Below, piece by piece: positions 54,841 to 64,000 of a stretch of DNA of 64,000 bases. The first letter of the stretch is position 1. Each line of letters opens with the position of its first letter. The position numbers and the translations under genes were made by a program. Below the pieces are notes generated by a model that was not told the origin of the DNA, searched no databases, and saw only the letters and a list, made by a program, of their open reading frames with translations. Origin of the DNA: Lytechinus pictus (taxonomy: Eukaryota; Echinodermata; Echinoidea; Temnopleuroida; Toxopneustidae); NCBI RefSeq assembly GCF_037042905.1, contig NC_087249.1:50560901-50624900 (forward strand), given 5' to 3'.

Positions 54841-55930
54841 GTATCAATTTAAAGGACACTGAAACCCAATTAAAGCTGATTACTATCAATGCAAAAGTTG
54901 CGAACTCAACCCATACATGTTATGTTGGTATTTTCATTTTATAAAAAACTATCCGAAAATCCTGGACTTTGAACAGGCCATGAAATACATTTTGTTTCAC
55001 TCCATATATCACTGAAAAAAAACCCTGGGTTATTGAAACTGACACCAGTTAGTGTCCCTAGAGGCCTACATACCTGGAGTGATAAAAATACACTTACTGG
55101 GATAGAACACAACACCAAAGGGTGTAAAAGTAACATCCAAAGGTGTTATACGTATAACAACACTCAAATAATCTAACACTATATTGATTGGTGCGGTCCT
55201 ATCTTGGGGGCCTGTATGTTCAATAATGAACAGTTCAAGTTGGAAATCAAATTGGACGGTCAAAACGACGTCTGACTTCAGCCCTTTATATTTTTTTACT
55301 CGAACATTCAAGTTAAACCTTTAATTGGCATATGACTTGTCTCTTCTTCAAGATGTGCTCGACTTACTTTATTTTGAGAGAAAAAAAAGGTAATATATGC
55401 TTCTTTACTTGTATAACCATGGGTGTCGATCGGTGTTCATAGTTGGGAAGGGGGGGGGGGGGGGTGGCCGACACAATACAAAAGCCGTCAGTGTAAGTTG
55501 GACCATGGACCTACTTTCTTTCCCACTCATGGATGTCTGGTTTGGTGAACTGGATGATATTTGTGGCGGCACCGGGATTTTTAAACGATCTTGAGTGGTA
55601 GGGGGGGGGGGGCAAATGCCCCTTGCCCCCCCCCCCCCTTGGTGCCGCCATTAGATCTCACTGTTGCCATCATCCCGGATCTTGATCTACTCCCTAGTCT
55701 GCTGCTGCTTAGCTAACTTCTCATCATCTTTATCACCATCATCGTCAACATCATCTCTATCATCATCTCTATCATCATCATTATCATCATTATTATCATC
55801 ATCATCATCATCAACATCATCACCATCTCCACCACCACCACCACCATTACCATTACCTACATTTACATGAACAGTCATCATGATCACATCACCACCACCC
55901 CCACTATATATTTCATCCCATCATCTTACT
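54841..55930. other. Intergenic: solo element end and ATC/ACC microsatellite
   Basis: CCATGGGTGTCGATCGG at 55418 is a solo end of the 50641-52716 family, followed by a G-run. From 55738 to 55860 an (ATC)n then (ACC)n simple repeat gives poly-Ser and poly-Asp frames on the two strands that are artefacts. G and C runs occur near 55600-55640. Confidence 0.5.
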
Positions 55931-55938
55931 TACCAAAG

Positions 55939-56123
55939 TCAAAGGCAGCCCGTTAATGAAGAGTCACAGCATACGGGTATGGAATTCGATGTTGATCCTG
56001 AAGGAATACCACGGACGACAATTACCAGGACGTAGTCTAGAGGGCGGTCTTCATTGTCGGGTTGGAACATACAGAAGTGATGACGATGCTTGTCGTCAAT
56101 GTGACCAACTAACTTTTCTATTC
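55939..56123 (-). CDS. Unrecognised minus-strand candidate exon 3
   Basis: The acceptor AAATTGGTTTCACAG precedes 56123. The frame needing one base from the previous exon is the only open one and reads IEKLVGHIDDKHRHHFCMFQ, then PDNEDRPLDYVL, and on to a TGA at 55941-55939. A strong donor (GACTTTG|GTAAGTAAG) lies just after the stop and a weaker one (GTCCTG|GTAATT) earlier. It does not connect in phase with the candidate exon at 56342-56249. Confidence 0.35.
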
Positions 56124-56248
56124 CTGTGAAACCAATTTGGAATAGCATGTTTAGTTGGCTAAAGAATATCCAATCCACAGATAAAGTTTTGATCTCATTA
56201 AGTATCAGAAAATATCTAAATTGTCAATTTCAATGGGGAATACCTTAC

Positions 56249-56342
56249 CTTTAGGTTGCTTACCCAGTAACAATGTTGTCTATCACCCAAAAGAGGATCG
56301 ATTTTTTTTTGCCATGAAGCAATGGTTCTAATACTCCTCCTA
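56249..56342 (-). CDS. Unrecognised minus-strand candidate exon 2
   Basis: Between TGTTAGGCAG (acceptor) and CTAAAG|GTAAGG (donor) lies a single open frame of 31 codons, RRSIRTIASWQKKIDPLLGD then RQHCYWVSNLK. Its first base completes a serine codon with the two bases left by the possible first exon ending at 58755, giving MPRRGSS-RRS... The acceptor tract is weak. An intron of only about 125 bp would follow, with the phase conflict noted for the next exon. Confidence 0.35.
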
Positions 56343-56570
56343 CTGCCTAACATAGTAAATAAATCATCTTCCTTTCCTGGCCGGCCAAGTCTGTGATTGG
56401 ATAGCTTAATTAGCTGAGCCCCCCCCCCCCCCCTCCGACAAATGTATTGATGTTACTATTTCAAGTACTTACCACAGATAGAAGTGTCAGCAAATTACGA
56501 TATACTTACATGTATAATATAATTAATTATAAAGCCCAAGATCGACTACCTGTAAAGATCACAGGTGTCG

Positions 56571-56770
56571 ATGGGTTTTCACGGGGGGGGGGGGGGGGTG
56601 GATGACTGACACAAGTATTGTCCTCTGTGAGGAATCTATTCTTTTAGCTTAAGTGGCGGGGTCAGTGGCTTTAAGAGTCTAAATATTTTAAGGGGTATAC
56701 ATGGTGTACAGTGAAAAATTTATTTTGAAAAAAAGCTACGAGCGAGCGAAGCGAGCAAACAAATATTGTG
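56571..56770 (+). repeat. Solo end of GTGTCGAT-type element
   Basis: GGTGTCGATGGGTTTTCACG, a G-run, then GATGACTGACACAAGTATTG parallels the inverse of 52640-52710. It ends with ACGAGCGAGCGAAGCGAGC (about 56738-56756), again a GCGAAGCG-centred palindrome. Confidence 0.6.
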
Positions 56771-56989
56771 ACCTTTTGAATGCATGCAAAATCTAATTTT
56801 GTGATAGATTTTGACATGGTATTTTAAACTATATACTTCACCTCTTTTCTTTTCAATGGCCCAAGCCCCACGTCTCTACGCAGGTGGGGGAACCGAAGTT
56901 TTAAGTGTAATGTTAGCTTTCTTCAACAAGACGATGTACAGTACTTCATAAGGACTAGATAAAATTTAAATGCGAGCGCTTATGTTTTC

Positions 56990-57900
56990 ACCTTTTAGCA
57001 GATTGTAATCAGTCACGCTTGAATGATTTTAAATCATAATACATTGTATGCGACTATACATATTTCCAGACTTTGTTATGATTTTTGAAGAGTAACGTGC
57101 AATGCTTCAATTATCAAAACTTGTTTCATATTTTTTAAGATGTGAGATGATATGCTTTCACTTGATATGCAGTTTTTGTTATTTAAATCGGCATTACGCA
57201 TTTTTCAAACGATTCTAAACAAATTCCTATCTGACTGCATGCTGATAGCTCATTGACTTATATACATGGGAGCAATTGGATTCATTTTTCATATTCATTT
57301 TTCATATTTATAAATGAATTAAATATTTGAAAAAGAAAGTCTGGCCTTTGTTTTGCTTCTAGTTCCAATTGTGATCGGTCATACATGAATAAGTATGAGT
57401 CACTATATGCGATATTATATATTATGTTCAGACCTTGTTGTGATCAAGAGTAGCTCGCAAAGATTCTTTGATCATGACTTTTTCTCCGAGAGATGAGATG
57501 ATATGCTTTCATGATTCTTAGTATTTCAGTCGGAATTGAGCATTTCGCAATCATTAAGTGAATGGATATCTGACTGCTGTTGCCTCATAGACTTTTGTAC
57601 AAGGGTATGATTAGATTTATATTTCACTTCCTGACAAAATAAATGAAAAGGATAAGAATTTAATATGAAATGAAAACGTAATGCGAGTTATGCTCTAATG
57701 ATCAAGGTTTGACAATAATTGCACTTGAAGAGTTACAATCATCCAAGCATGACTGATCACAATTTGCGACGTGGTGAAAAAATAGGCCTAAAGCTCTATT
57801 TTTTCTTTCAATTGATATTTTAACGTATCAGATTTTATGATAGCCATGTAGTTTTTTTCACTTTCATCATAGTTCATCCAATCGTTTCACAGCGTTTTAT
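56990..57900 (+). repeat. Diverged tandem repeat, ~350-bp period
   Basis: GAGATGATATGCTTTCA recurs at about 57144 and 57495, TATCTGACTGC at 57228 and 57570, and ATGCGA-TAT/CAGAC(T/C)TTGTT(A/G)TGAT at about 57050-57085 and 57405-57445. A third, weaker unit follows from about 57660. Function unknown. Confidence 0.5.
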
Positions 57901-58754
57901 TTAGTTATTAATAATCTATACAAAGATTTTAAAGGTTTTTTCAATTAGTTATTAATTACAATTTGTTGAATTAAAATGCATTGTGGGGAGTGTTAAATTA
58001 TTATACTAGTCACTTGTAATAGGCTTTAAAATGAGACCAAAATCAAATCTCCAGCCCCTGTATAGCAAAGTTATCAACTCTTAAAATATGAAACACACAT
58101 GCAAAACCGCCGTGGGGCTCGTTTAAAACGCATAGCCCCCCCCCAAAAAAAAAAATTAATTTACTAGGCAGATGAATTTGAAAGAGTTTCGTATGCCCCC
58201 CTAATAAATCATATCTTCATCTAATTAAATCACATCTTTTGCTTGAATAAAAAAAGAATGACTGAACAAAGCCATAAGCATGTATCCAACTTAAATGTGT
58301 TAGATATCAAGTTTGTTAGACATTTATTTATGACCTGGACTTTGGAAACTTGATCCATGTATTTTTTTTTCAATTTTAGTGGATGGAACATAATATGGAA
58401 CTCTGATTAATGAAACACATGTTAGCATGAATTGAATCATTGTTTCAGGTCACTTAATTTTTCACTTTCTTTTTTAAGCACTTAATAATGATTTCTGTGC
58501 GCAATTTTTTTTTTCTTCAGAGGTTGTTCTGTAGAATATATCACAGACACGGGTGATAAAAGAGACCCTGTAGCTCAGATTTAAAAAAAGTAATATCACT
58601 GTTAAACAATCTTGACAAACATCAATTCTTTATCATGCTTTTGCGCCATTGGTACTCGGCGTTGGCAAACCTCTATTCTCTGAGCCAGTGAAATGTTCCA
58701 ATAGTTTAAACATTCTACATGTTCTATGAACATTTAGATATTTATTTCACTTAC
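57901..58754. other. AT-rich region, putative intron
   Basis: Would be intronic in the minus-strand gene model (58755 to 56342). Contains a CCCCCCCCCAAAAAAAAAAA run at 58138-58157. No exon recognised. Confidence 0.35.
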
Positions 58755-58774
58755 CTGGAGCCACGCCTGGGCAT
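58755..58774 (-). CDS. Possible first coding segment of minus-strand gene
   Basis: ATG at 58774-58772 opens MPRRGS plus two bases and runs into a consensus donor CTCCAG|GTAAGT. Earlier ATGs in the leader meet stops. A TATATATA box is 165 bp upstream. The link to the exon at 56342 rests on phase agreement only. Confidence 0.3.
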
Positions 58775-58938
58775 CAAAAGTGTTTGAAATCACAGGCGAA
58801 ATCAGTCCTTGAAGTTTCCATCTTTACTTTCCTCTCATATCAGCAAAAGAGAATCCAAACGGATGCCTTGTATGAGAACACGTGCCGCCTGTGTAAATTC
58901 ATTACTTAATTCTCTGCGCATTGCTGTTGTTGTCGTCG

Positions 58939-58946
58939 TATATATA
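58939..58946 (-). promoter_or_regulatory. Candidate TATA box, minus strand
   Basis: TATATATA reads toward a CpG-containing leader and the GTAAGT donor at 58754. Upstream on the minus strand is a GC-rich patch before the C-run at 59075-59093. Consistent with a promoter, not proven. Confidence 0.3.
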
Positions 58947-59830
58947 GGCTTGCATTCCAATCTCATCTGTCCCATCCGCTTTTCAAATGTCCCGCCATTG
59001 TGTGCTATTATTCGCCCCAGTGCATAACCATGGACCCACTGTCTGGAAATTCGGGGTTCTGTAGCGGGGGCCGAGGGGGGGGGGGGGGGGGGGCTTAGTA
59101 TTTGGCAACCAGTCAATTTGACTACTTTCGCTGGCATAAATATTCTTCAATTTTGTTTTCTTAAAAAGAAATAATAAACATAAAACCCCCAAAATGATGA
59201 TATTTTTTTCCTATTTTTTATAATTATAAATTACAGTACTTTGATTTAAAGTCAAGTAGGTATATGTATTGATAATCCAGGTCTTTTATTGAAAATATAA
59301 CTAGATAGGATAAACACTTTTAGTATAGGGTAATGATTCACAGTGCACAGCCTATTTTAATATCGTTTCAATAAAGCAATAGATAAATGAGTTAATAAAG
59401 GCGAGGGTAAGAACTGACTCGCCTGATTAATTTGTGAGGTAGGTTCTATTCACAATTGAAAAGTGTTTGACATGTCCCGTATTCACATCTCAACATCAAA
59501 CTTTTCAGCTCGATTCGAAAGCTGGAAAGTTCCTATGCCTTCTTCATGAAAACAATCCTCAAAATATTCCCTTTTCAGATCTGTTCGTCGAAGGTTATCC
59601 GCTCGTGCTGCGCACTCCGATGAGAGAGATATGAATATTCTTCATAAATTCTTATAAAAATCATTAAAATGTCTCTTTTTATATCAGTATATCAAAAATT
59701 TCGCTCTCACATTAATTATTTAGTTAGCTAGGCCTATTCGCATCCCCTTCAAGAGCTTAGAATGCCTCATTTTCAGGTTTGAATATCAGGAACTTTTATA
59801 CACACACCCTCACACACACGCACATATACA

Positions 59831-59832
<2 letters not shown>
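58947..59832. other. Intergenic; diverged GC-palindrome repeats
   Basis: A G-run lies at 59075-59093. From about 59470 to 59770, units like CAAACTTTTCAGCTCGATTCG and TCCGCTCGTGCTGCGCACTCCGAT are decayed members of the ~110-bp GC-palindrome repeat. No gene seen. Confidence 0.45.

Positions 59833-59894
<62 letters not shown>
59833..59894. repeat. (TA)n microsatellite
   Basis: About 31 uninterrupted TA repeats after a CA/CATA-type run; prone to cruciform formation and assembly length error. Confidence 0.95.
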
Positions 59895-59896
<2 letters not shown>

Positions 59897-60186
59897 TTCA
59901 AACCTATATAATATATTGGTTCAAACAAAGAAAAGTGTTAAAAAATCCGTGGACAATAATATTTTAACGAATTTTCGCCCATAGGGCTTTGTCAAGTTAT
60001 GACAAATTTTTTAGCAGAAGTGGCTTTGGACCTTAGGTCCAAAGCCACTCCTTATAGTCCAGTCAATATAGGGTTTGACCCACCACTAATTGCAACACGA
60101 GATATTCCACTGCAATGCTTTCAAGGAAGGTCCCCTAAACAACATACTAAAAGTCCCAAGAAATCCAAGCAGTGGAAATTTATGAA

Positions 60187-61038
60187 ATTTGCATATTATG
60201 CAAATTAGCCATAAAAAGTTAGAAAAATAAGGAAAATAGCCCAAAGAATACAAATTGAGTGTCCAAAACAAATGAATTTGAGCGAAAATTCATGATAATT
60301 AACTGTATTCAATGTTTTTTGTCAAAAGTGCAAAAAAATCTACTTCATTTGCATAATATGCAAATAAGCATCCTTATATGGAAAAAAATGTCAAGGTATG
60401 TGAGTTTTCTCTCATTAACTGCTTGGAAATTTCATCAATGTTGAAATTTACATGCTGCTATCACTAAGGACGTTGAATACATTTGTATTCAGCTTAGTGT
60501 CTGTAGTGTAATTTGCATATTATGCAAATAAAAGTATCTAACATGTTATAAATATTCAATAAAACACACTGATGATACATCCCTCAAATATTGCAAGTAG
60601 ATTATCTATTGAAATTGGAATATGGCAATACCTTACAGGAGGCTTTCCTAAACACCATATTAAAAGTCCTTAAATATACAAGCATATAGGAAAATCACAA
60701 AATTTGCATTTTATGCAAATTAGCCATAATAAATTACAAATAAGGAAAATAATCCAAATATTGGAAATCAAGTGCAGAAAACAATACGAATTGAACTGAA
60801 GCCCATGATAAGTTTTACAAATTTATTTTTTTTTTAATAAAAAATCGTAAATAAATCTATCTCATTTGCATATATATGAGCATCTTTATATGGAAAAAAA
60901 TCCAGAAATTTTTATTTTTCTCCCGAAACCAGTTATGAAAACATTTCAGTCTAGATCAATATGATGTGATCACTAAGAATGGCAAATACACTAATAATCA
61001 GCTTAATATCTGAAGTATAATTTACATATTATGCAAAT
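60187..61038 (+). repeat. Left arm: octamer palindromes at ~160-bp spacing
   Basis: ATTTGCATAATATGCAAAT or a close variant occurs at 60187, 60347, 60511, 60702, 60864 (degenerate) and 61020, spaced 160, 164, 191, 162 and 156 bp. Each is an inverted pair of ATTTGCAT octamers. The sequence between sites alternates between two types (AGCCATAAAAAGTTAGAAAA and AAGCATCCTTATATGGAAAA), so the full period is about 350 bp. The reverse complement of the same structure is at 63492-63988. Confidence 0.8.
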
Positions 61039-61117
61039 AAGCATCCGACATGATATAAATATTCAAGGAAACACATACGTGATACTTTCCTCTAAAATTC
61101 CATGTAGATTATGTGTA

Positions 61118-61366
61118 TTAACCATGATGACCTTCCCTACACTTCTTGCTTGGTTGATATTGACTTTTGTCACGAGCAGTTACCCCACTCATATTGTGCA
61201 ATGATGAGTCCATTCTACATTGATCCCACTGCTTGAATGCTTCATTATTTCCATCCAAGTCTTGCTCTCTTCTTGACGTTGTAGAGACTTTGCGTTTCTT
61301 GCGAGTATAGTCCACGCTAGCAAGCTCCTGGATTGCCAATTGATCAGGACAAGATGTCACACCCAT
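61118..61366 (-). CDS. Unrecognised 82-codon frame with NLS-like motif
   Basis: A true ATG (61366-61364) opens a frame to TAA at 61120-61118. It has varied codon use and a basic cluster TRKKRKV (residues 21-27) like a monopartite nuclear localisation signal, followed by a polar region (EQDLDGNNEAFKQWDQ) and CREGHHG at the end. It lies just inside the left inverted arm, so it may be a remnant of a gene carried by the larger element. No family recognised. Confidence 0.3.
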   Translation of the reverse strand: MGVTSCPDQLAIQELASVDYTRKKRKVSTTSRREQDLDGNNEAFKQWDQCRMDSSLHNMSGVTARDKSQYQPSKKCREGHHG

Positions 61367-61375
61367 ACAAATAAA

Positions 61376-61895
61376 AGCCCATTAGCTTCGAATATTTGGT
61401 CCTTGTAGCACACCACTTAGCTTATAAACTTGGGGTCCTTGTATTTAAAGCGCTTAACGATAGATCTCCACCCTTCATATCAGAGCTCTTATCTCAGCAT
61501 AGACCAACACACAGTCTCAGATCAGCAGATCAAGCATTGCTGAGGGAATCTCTCAGCCACACAACCTGGGGTGACGGAGCCTTCTACATCTCTGGACCAA
61601 AGCTGTGGAATAACCTTCCCCAATTTATCAAGAGAGCAGAGACCCAATCAACTTTTGAGTCTTACCTGAAGACCTTTCTGTTCCCCATTCCAACATTATC
61701 CCAAGAATAACTCAATTGTAGCATTACTAGGACAGTACTTGAACTGAATGATGATCCTATATAAGCATTGTTTGAAGACATTGAAATTTGTGAGATATTT
61801 CCTATTTTTGAGCAAGCGCCATGAGCGCCCAGCAGCTGATGAGGCGGATACCGGCGCTTTACAAGAACCCATCATCATCATCATCATCATCATCA
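61376..61895 (+). pseudogene. Non-LTR retrotransposon 3' end
   Basis: The frame includes VFKALNDRSPPFISELL, then GDGAFYISGPKLWNNLPQFI and FESYLKTFLF, the usual C-terminus of CR1/L2-like reverse transcriptase proteins. A 3' UTR follows with GCGCCATGAGCGCCCAGCAG and GCGCTTTACAAGAACCC, ending in (ATC)n at 61870-61895. Truncated at its 5' side. Confidence 0.85.
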
Positions 61896-62940
61896 CTTGT
61901 CTTGGTGGTGAATATGAGTACTTGCTTGGATCACAAGATCTCTGGGCATGCTTTAATAAGAGTTACGATGGGCATTTGCCTATAAGAGCGACATGAAAGC
62001 CATTTATAAATTCATGATGAAGGCTTAAAGTGCATTATAGGCATCTTTATCAGATACAGGAATCGTAATTAGACGTTCTTGCTGAATCCAGTTGCTGCTT
62101 CATGATGAAGCATCCATTTTCTTTTCTTTCCTCTTTGATAAATCTCCTATGGTAACCATCTCCAAATATTAAAGCTATAGTTTCTAAGTAAGTCGTATGC
62201 AAATAATAATATTAATTTCCTGATATTTATGGTAAACAGAAATTCCTCAGTGAGACAATGAACAGACCAGATGGAGGACTATAAGCCAGATTATTGCCTT
62301 TCCAACAAGAGGACACATCATAATGGAACACCCTTAACATCACCATCAAATACCATCGAACATTGATTAGACAGTGTGTACCACTTCCAGGAATTATTTG
62401 CCACAATGTGTTACTCATGGTTATCCAGAGGAATAAACCTTTTAGTAATTATGGTACAACTAAGGATGTTCTTCTGGAGGAATGCTGACTTTAATAGTGT
62501 CATGCAGATGTACTTTGGACAATCATACAACTCTCTGTACTGAAATTCGACAAGTCGAGCATAGGAGACTGAATGCCAATCAAGAGGACTTTAACAAGAA
62601 ACCATGTCTTCTTCCGACACAAGTTTCCTCATTGAGACAATGGACATAAGTTGTGTCGGAATATGTCAAGAGTTTTAGAGAAAGGCTTGGAAGGCTTGCA
62701 CATTTTAGAGCTCCAAAAGCATCAATAAGGTAAAGCTCAGAATTGCTACAATGTATTAAAAAGGACCATAAGAGGGTTTGTACTTTGTAGACAAGCCTAT
62801 AATACATAATTTGTTGACCGGATTGACAATGATCCAGGCTGTAACAATTTACATGTTGGGAGCCCTTAATATCAATAGCTATGACTACATTGGAATAGCA
62901 TTATTAAAGGAAGGCAAAGATTTTTAGTCTTAGTATTCAC
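61896..62940. other. Spacer inside the inverted arrangement
   Basis: No frame or repeat could be assigned. CCTCA(G/T)TGAGACAATG occurs twice (about 62247 and 62628), each after a GAGGA-rich block, hinting at an old internal duplication. Confidence 0.35.
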
Positions 62941-62959
62941 CACTGATGATGATGATGAT

Positions 62960-63330
62960 GACGCTGATCTACAAGTCCTGGGACCCAGTCCTGACCCAGA
63001 TATGGCCAGATAACATATTATTTAGTCAAGCAGGTGTAGCCAGACTACTGAAGAAATTGTTAAAGAAAACAACCTGCATGAAGCTACTAGGCCAGACGGA
63101 ATCTCTGCTACACTTCTTAATGAGACTTCTCATCAGATCTTACCTGCCATAAGTTTGCTTTTCCTGGCCTCCCTTTATTATGTTTATACGGTGAAATTTC
63201 AAGAAAGTCTAAGTCGTTCACATCCATATAAGAAAGGGTTGTCAACTCTAACAAACTACACACCAATTCAAATACTGTGCTTTGTTCTTGCCAATCCCAT
63301 CATCTTGTCAGACTAATAACGCGGCTTAGG
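62960..63330 (+). pseudogene. Non-LTR reverse transcriptase N-terminal fragment
   Basis: In shifting frames it reads GVARLLKKL, then EATRPDGISATLLNETSHQI and ISLLFLASLY, followed by KKGLSTLTNYTPI. These match the first RT motifs (a PDGI-A-LLK-T block, then a P-FKKG---NYRPISL block). Stops and frameshifts show decay. In the window it lies after the LINE 3' end at 61376, so it is a separate insertion or a rearranged copy. Confidence 0.75.
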
Positions 63331-63491
63331 AAGCGAAGAACATATTTCCAGTATTTTTCCTTGAATATAAATCATATTAGGATAGATGTGAATGCTTAGT
63401 GATAGCAGTATATTAATTTGAAAAACTGAAACGTTTTCACTGCAGTCAATGTGATAAAAAGTTTCTCGACATTTTTCATATAAGGATACTT

Positions 63492-63988
63492 ATTTGCATA
63501 ATATGCAAATGAGGCAGATTTGCTAGCTTTTTTTAAATGAAAACATTAAACTTATTTATTCATCATGAACTTTTGTTCAATATTACTTGCTGTGGACATT
63601 TAATTTGTAATCTTTGGATTAATTTCCTCATTTTCTATTTTTTAAATGGCTAATTTGCATAATATGCAAATTAATTTTCAGGCATTGGGATGAATTCTCA
63701 TGCTGAGTGATATAGTAACATATTAATGTCAACATTAATGAAATGTTTTCAAGCAGTCTATATGAGAAAAATCACAATATCTTGACATTTTTTCCATATA
63801 AGGATGCTTATTTGCATAATATGCAAATGAGGTAGAAATTTTTGCACTTTTGATTAAAAACATTGAATTCAGTTATTTATCATGAATTTCCATTCAAATT
63901 AAATTATTTTGGACATTTAATTTGTAATCTTTGGATCATTTCCCTTCTTTTTCTAATTTTTCATGGCTAATTTGTATAATATGCAAAT
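63492..63988 (-). repeat. Right arm: octamer palindromes at ~160-bp spacing
   Basis: The palindrome occurs at 63492, 63653, 63810 and 63970 (spacing 161, 157, 160). Intervening text is the reverse complement of the left arm: TCCATATAAGGATGCTTATT and TTTTTCATGGCTAATTTG. The arm continues past the window end. Confidence 0.8.
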
Positions 63989-64000
63989 TTCATAAATTTC

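Noticed and set aside
55664..55887. Ser/Pro-rich and Asp-rich frames on opposite strands
   Set aside because: Both come from the ATC/ACC microsatellite.
59833..59894. (TA)n as an origin or regulatory site
   Set aside because: An ordinary microsatellite in an intergenic repeat context.

Overview
The window looks like non-coding-rich chromosomal DNA of a marine invertebrate deuterostome, most probably a sea urchin or another echinoderm. This is an inference. It rests on intron-containing genes, a class I glutamine synthetase of the lengsin type, dense MITEs with TTAA-like or hAT-like ends, tRNA-derived SINEs, decayed non-LTR retrotransposons, and many G-run, polypurine and AT microsatellites. 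There is no bacterial-style operon, rRNA or CRISPR.

Only one gene can be named with confidence: a two-exon, minus-strand glutamine synthetase I/lengsin-like gene (coding 9679-9391 joined to 7446-6389, 448 residues), which keeps all the catalytic-site positions I could check. A second gene on the plus strand is inferred from splice sites and open frames: an array of five related non-coding leader exons (28288-30574), coding exons at 31526-31587, 34972-35164, 37597-37686 and 38594-38730, and a 3' UTR exon from 39540. I do not recognise its product, and its reading frame changes across exon 3. Weaker coding candidates are a duplicated first exon starting MGDTKD (15684 minus, 21230 plus), a 72-codon open exon at 54019-54234 followed by frame-shifted coding-like sequence to 54684, two minus-strand exons at 56342-56249 and 56123-55939 below a TATA box near 58940, and an 82-codon minus-strand frame at 61366-61118.

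Layout: 1-6.4 kb is repeats and MITEs; 6.4-9.8 kb is the synthetase; 9.8-15 kb is a palindrome-bearing repeat array, a decayed LINE and one transposon nested in another; 15-23 kb holds the MGDTKD copies, a hAT-like element filled by about 0.9 kb of polypurine, a 734-bp palindrome that looks like a divergent octamer/CCAAT/TATA promoter, and two further inverted-repeat elements; 23-28 kb is MITEs and a SINE; 28-40 kb is the unrecognised plus-strand gene with several elements in its introns; 40-54 kb is repeats, including a three-level nest at 50.1-52.8 kb; 54-59 kb holds coding candidates; 59-64 kb is a large inverted arrangement whose arms carry an octamer palindrome every ~160 bp around LINE fragments.

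The most interesting signals are the symmetric promoter-like palindrome, the ~160-bp periodic octamer palindromes, the tandem family of leader exons, and the conserved GC palindrome carried by hAT-like elements.
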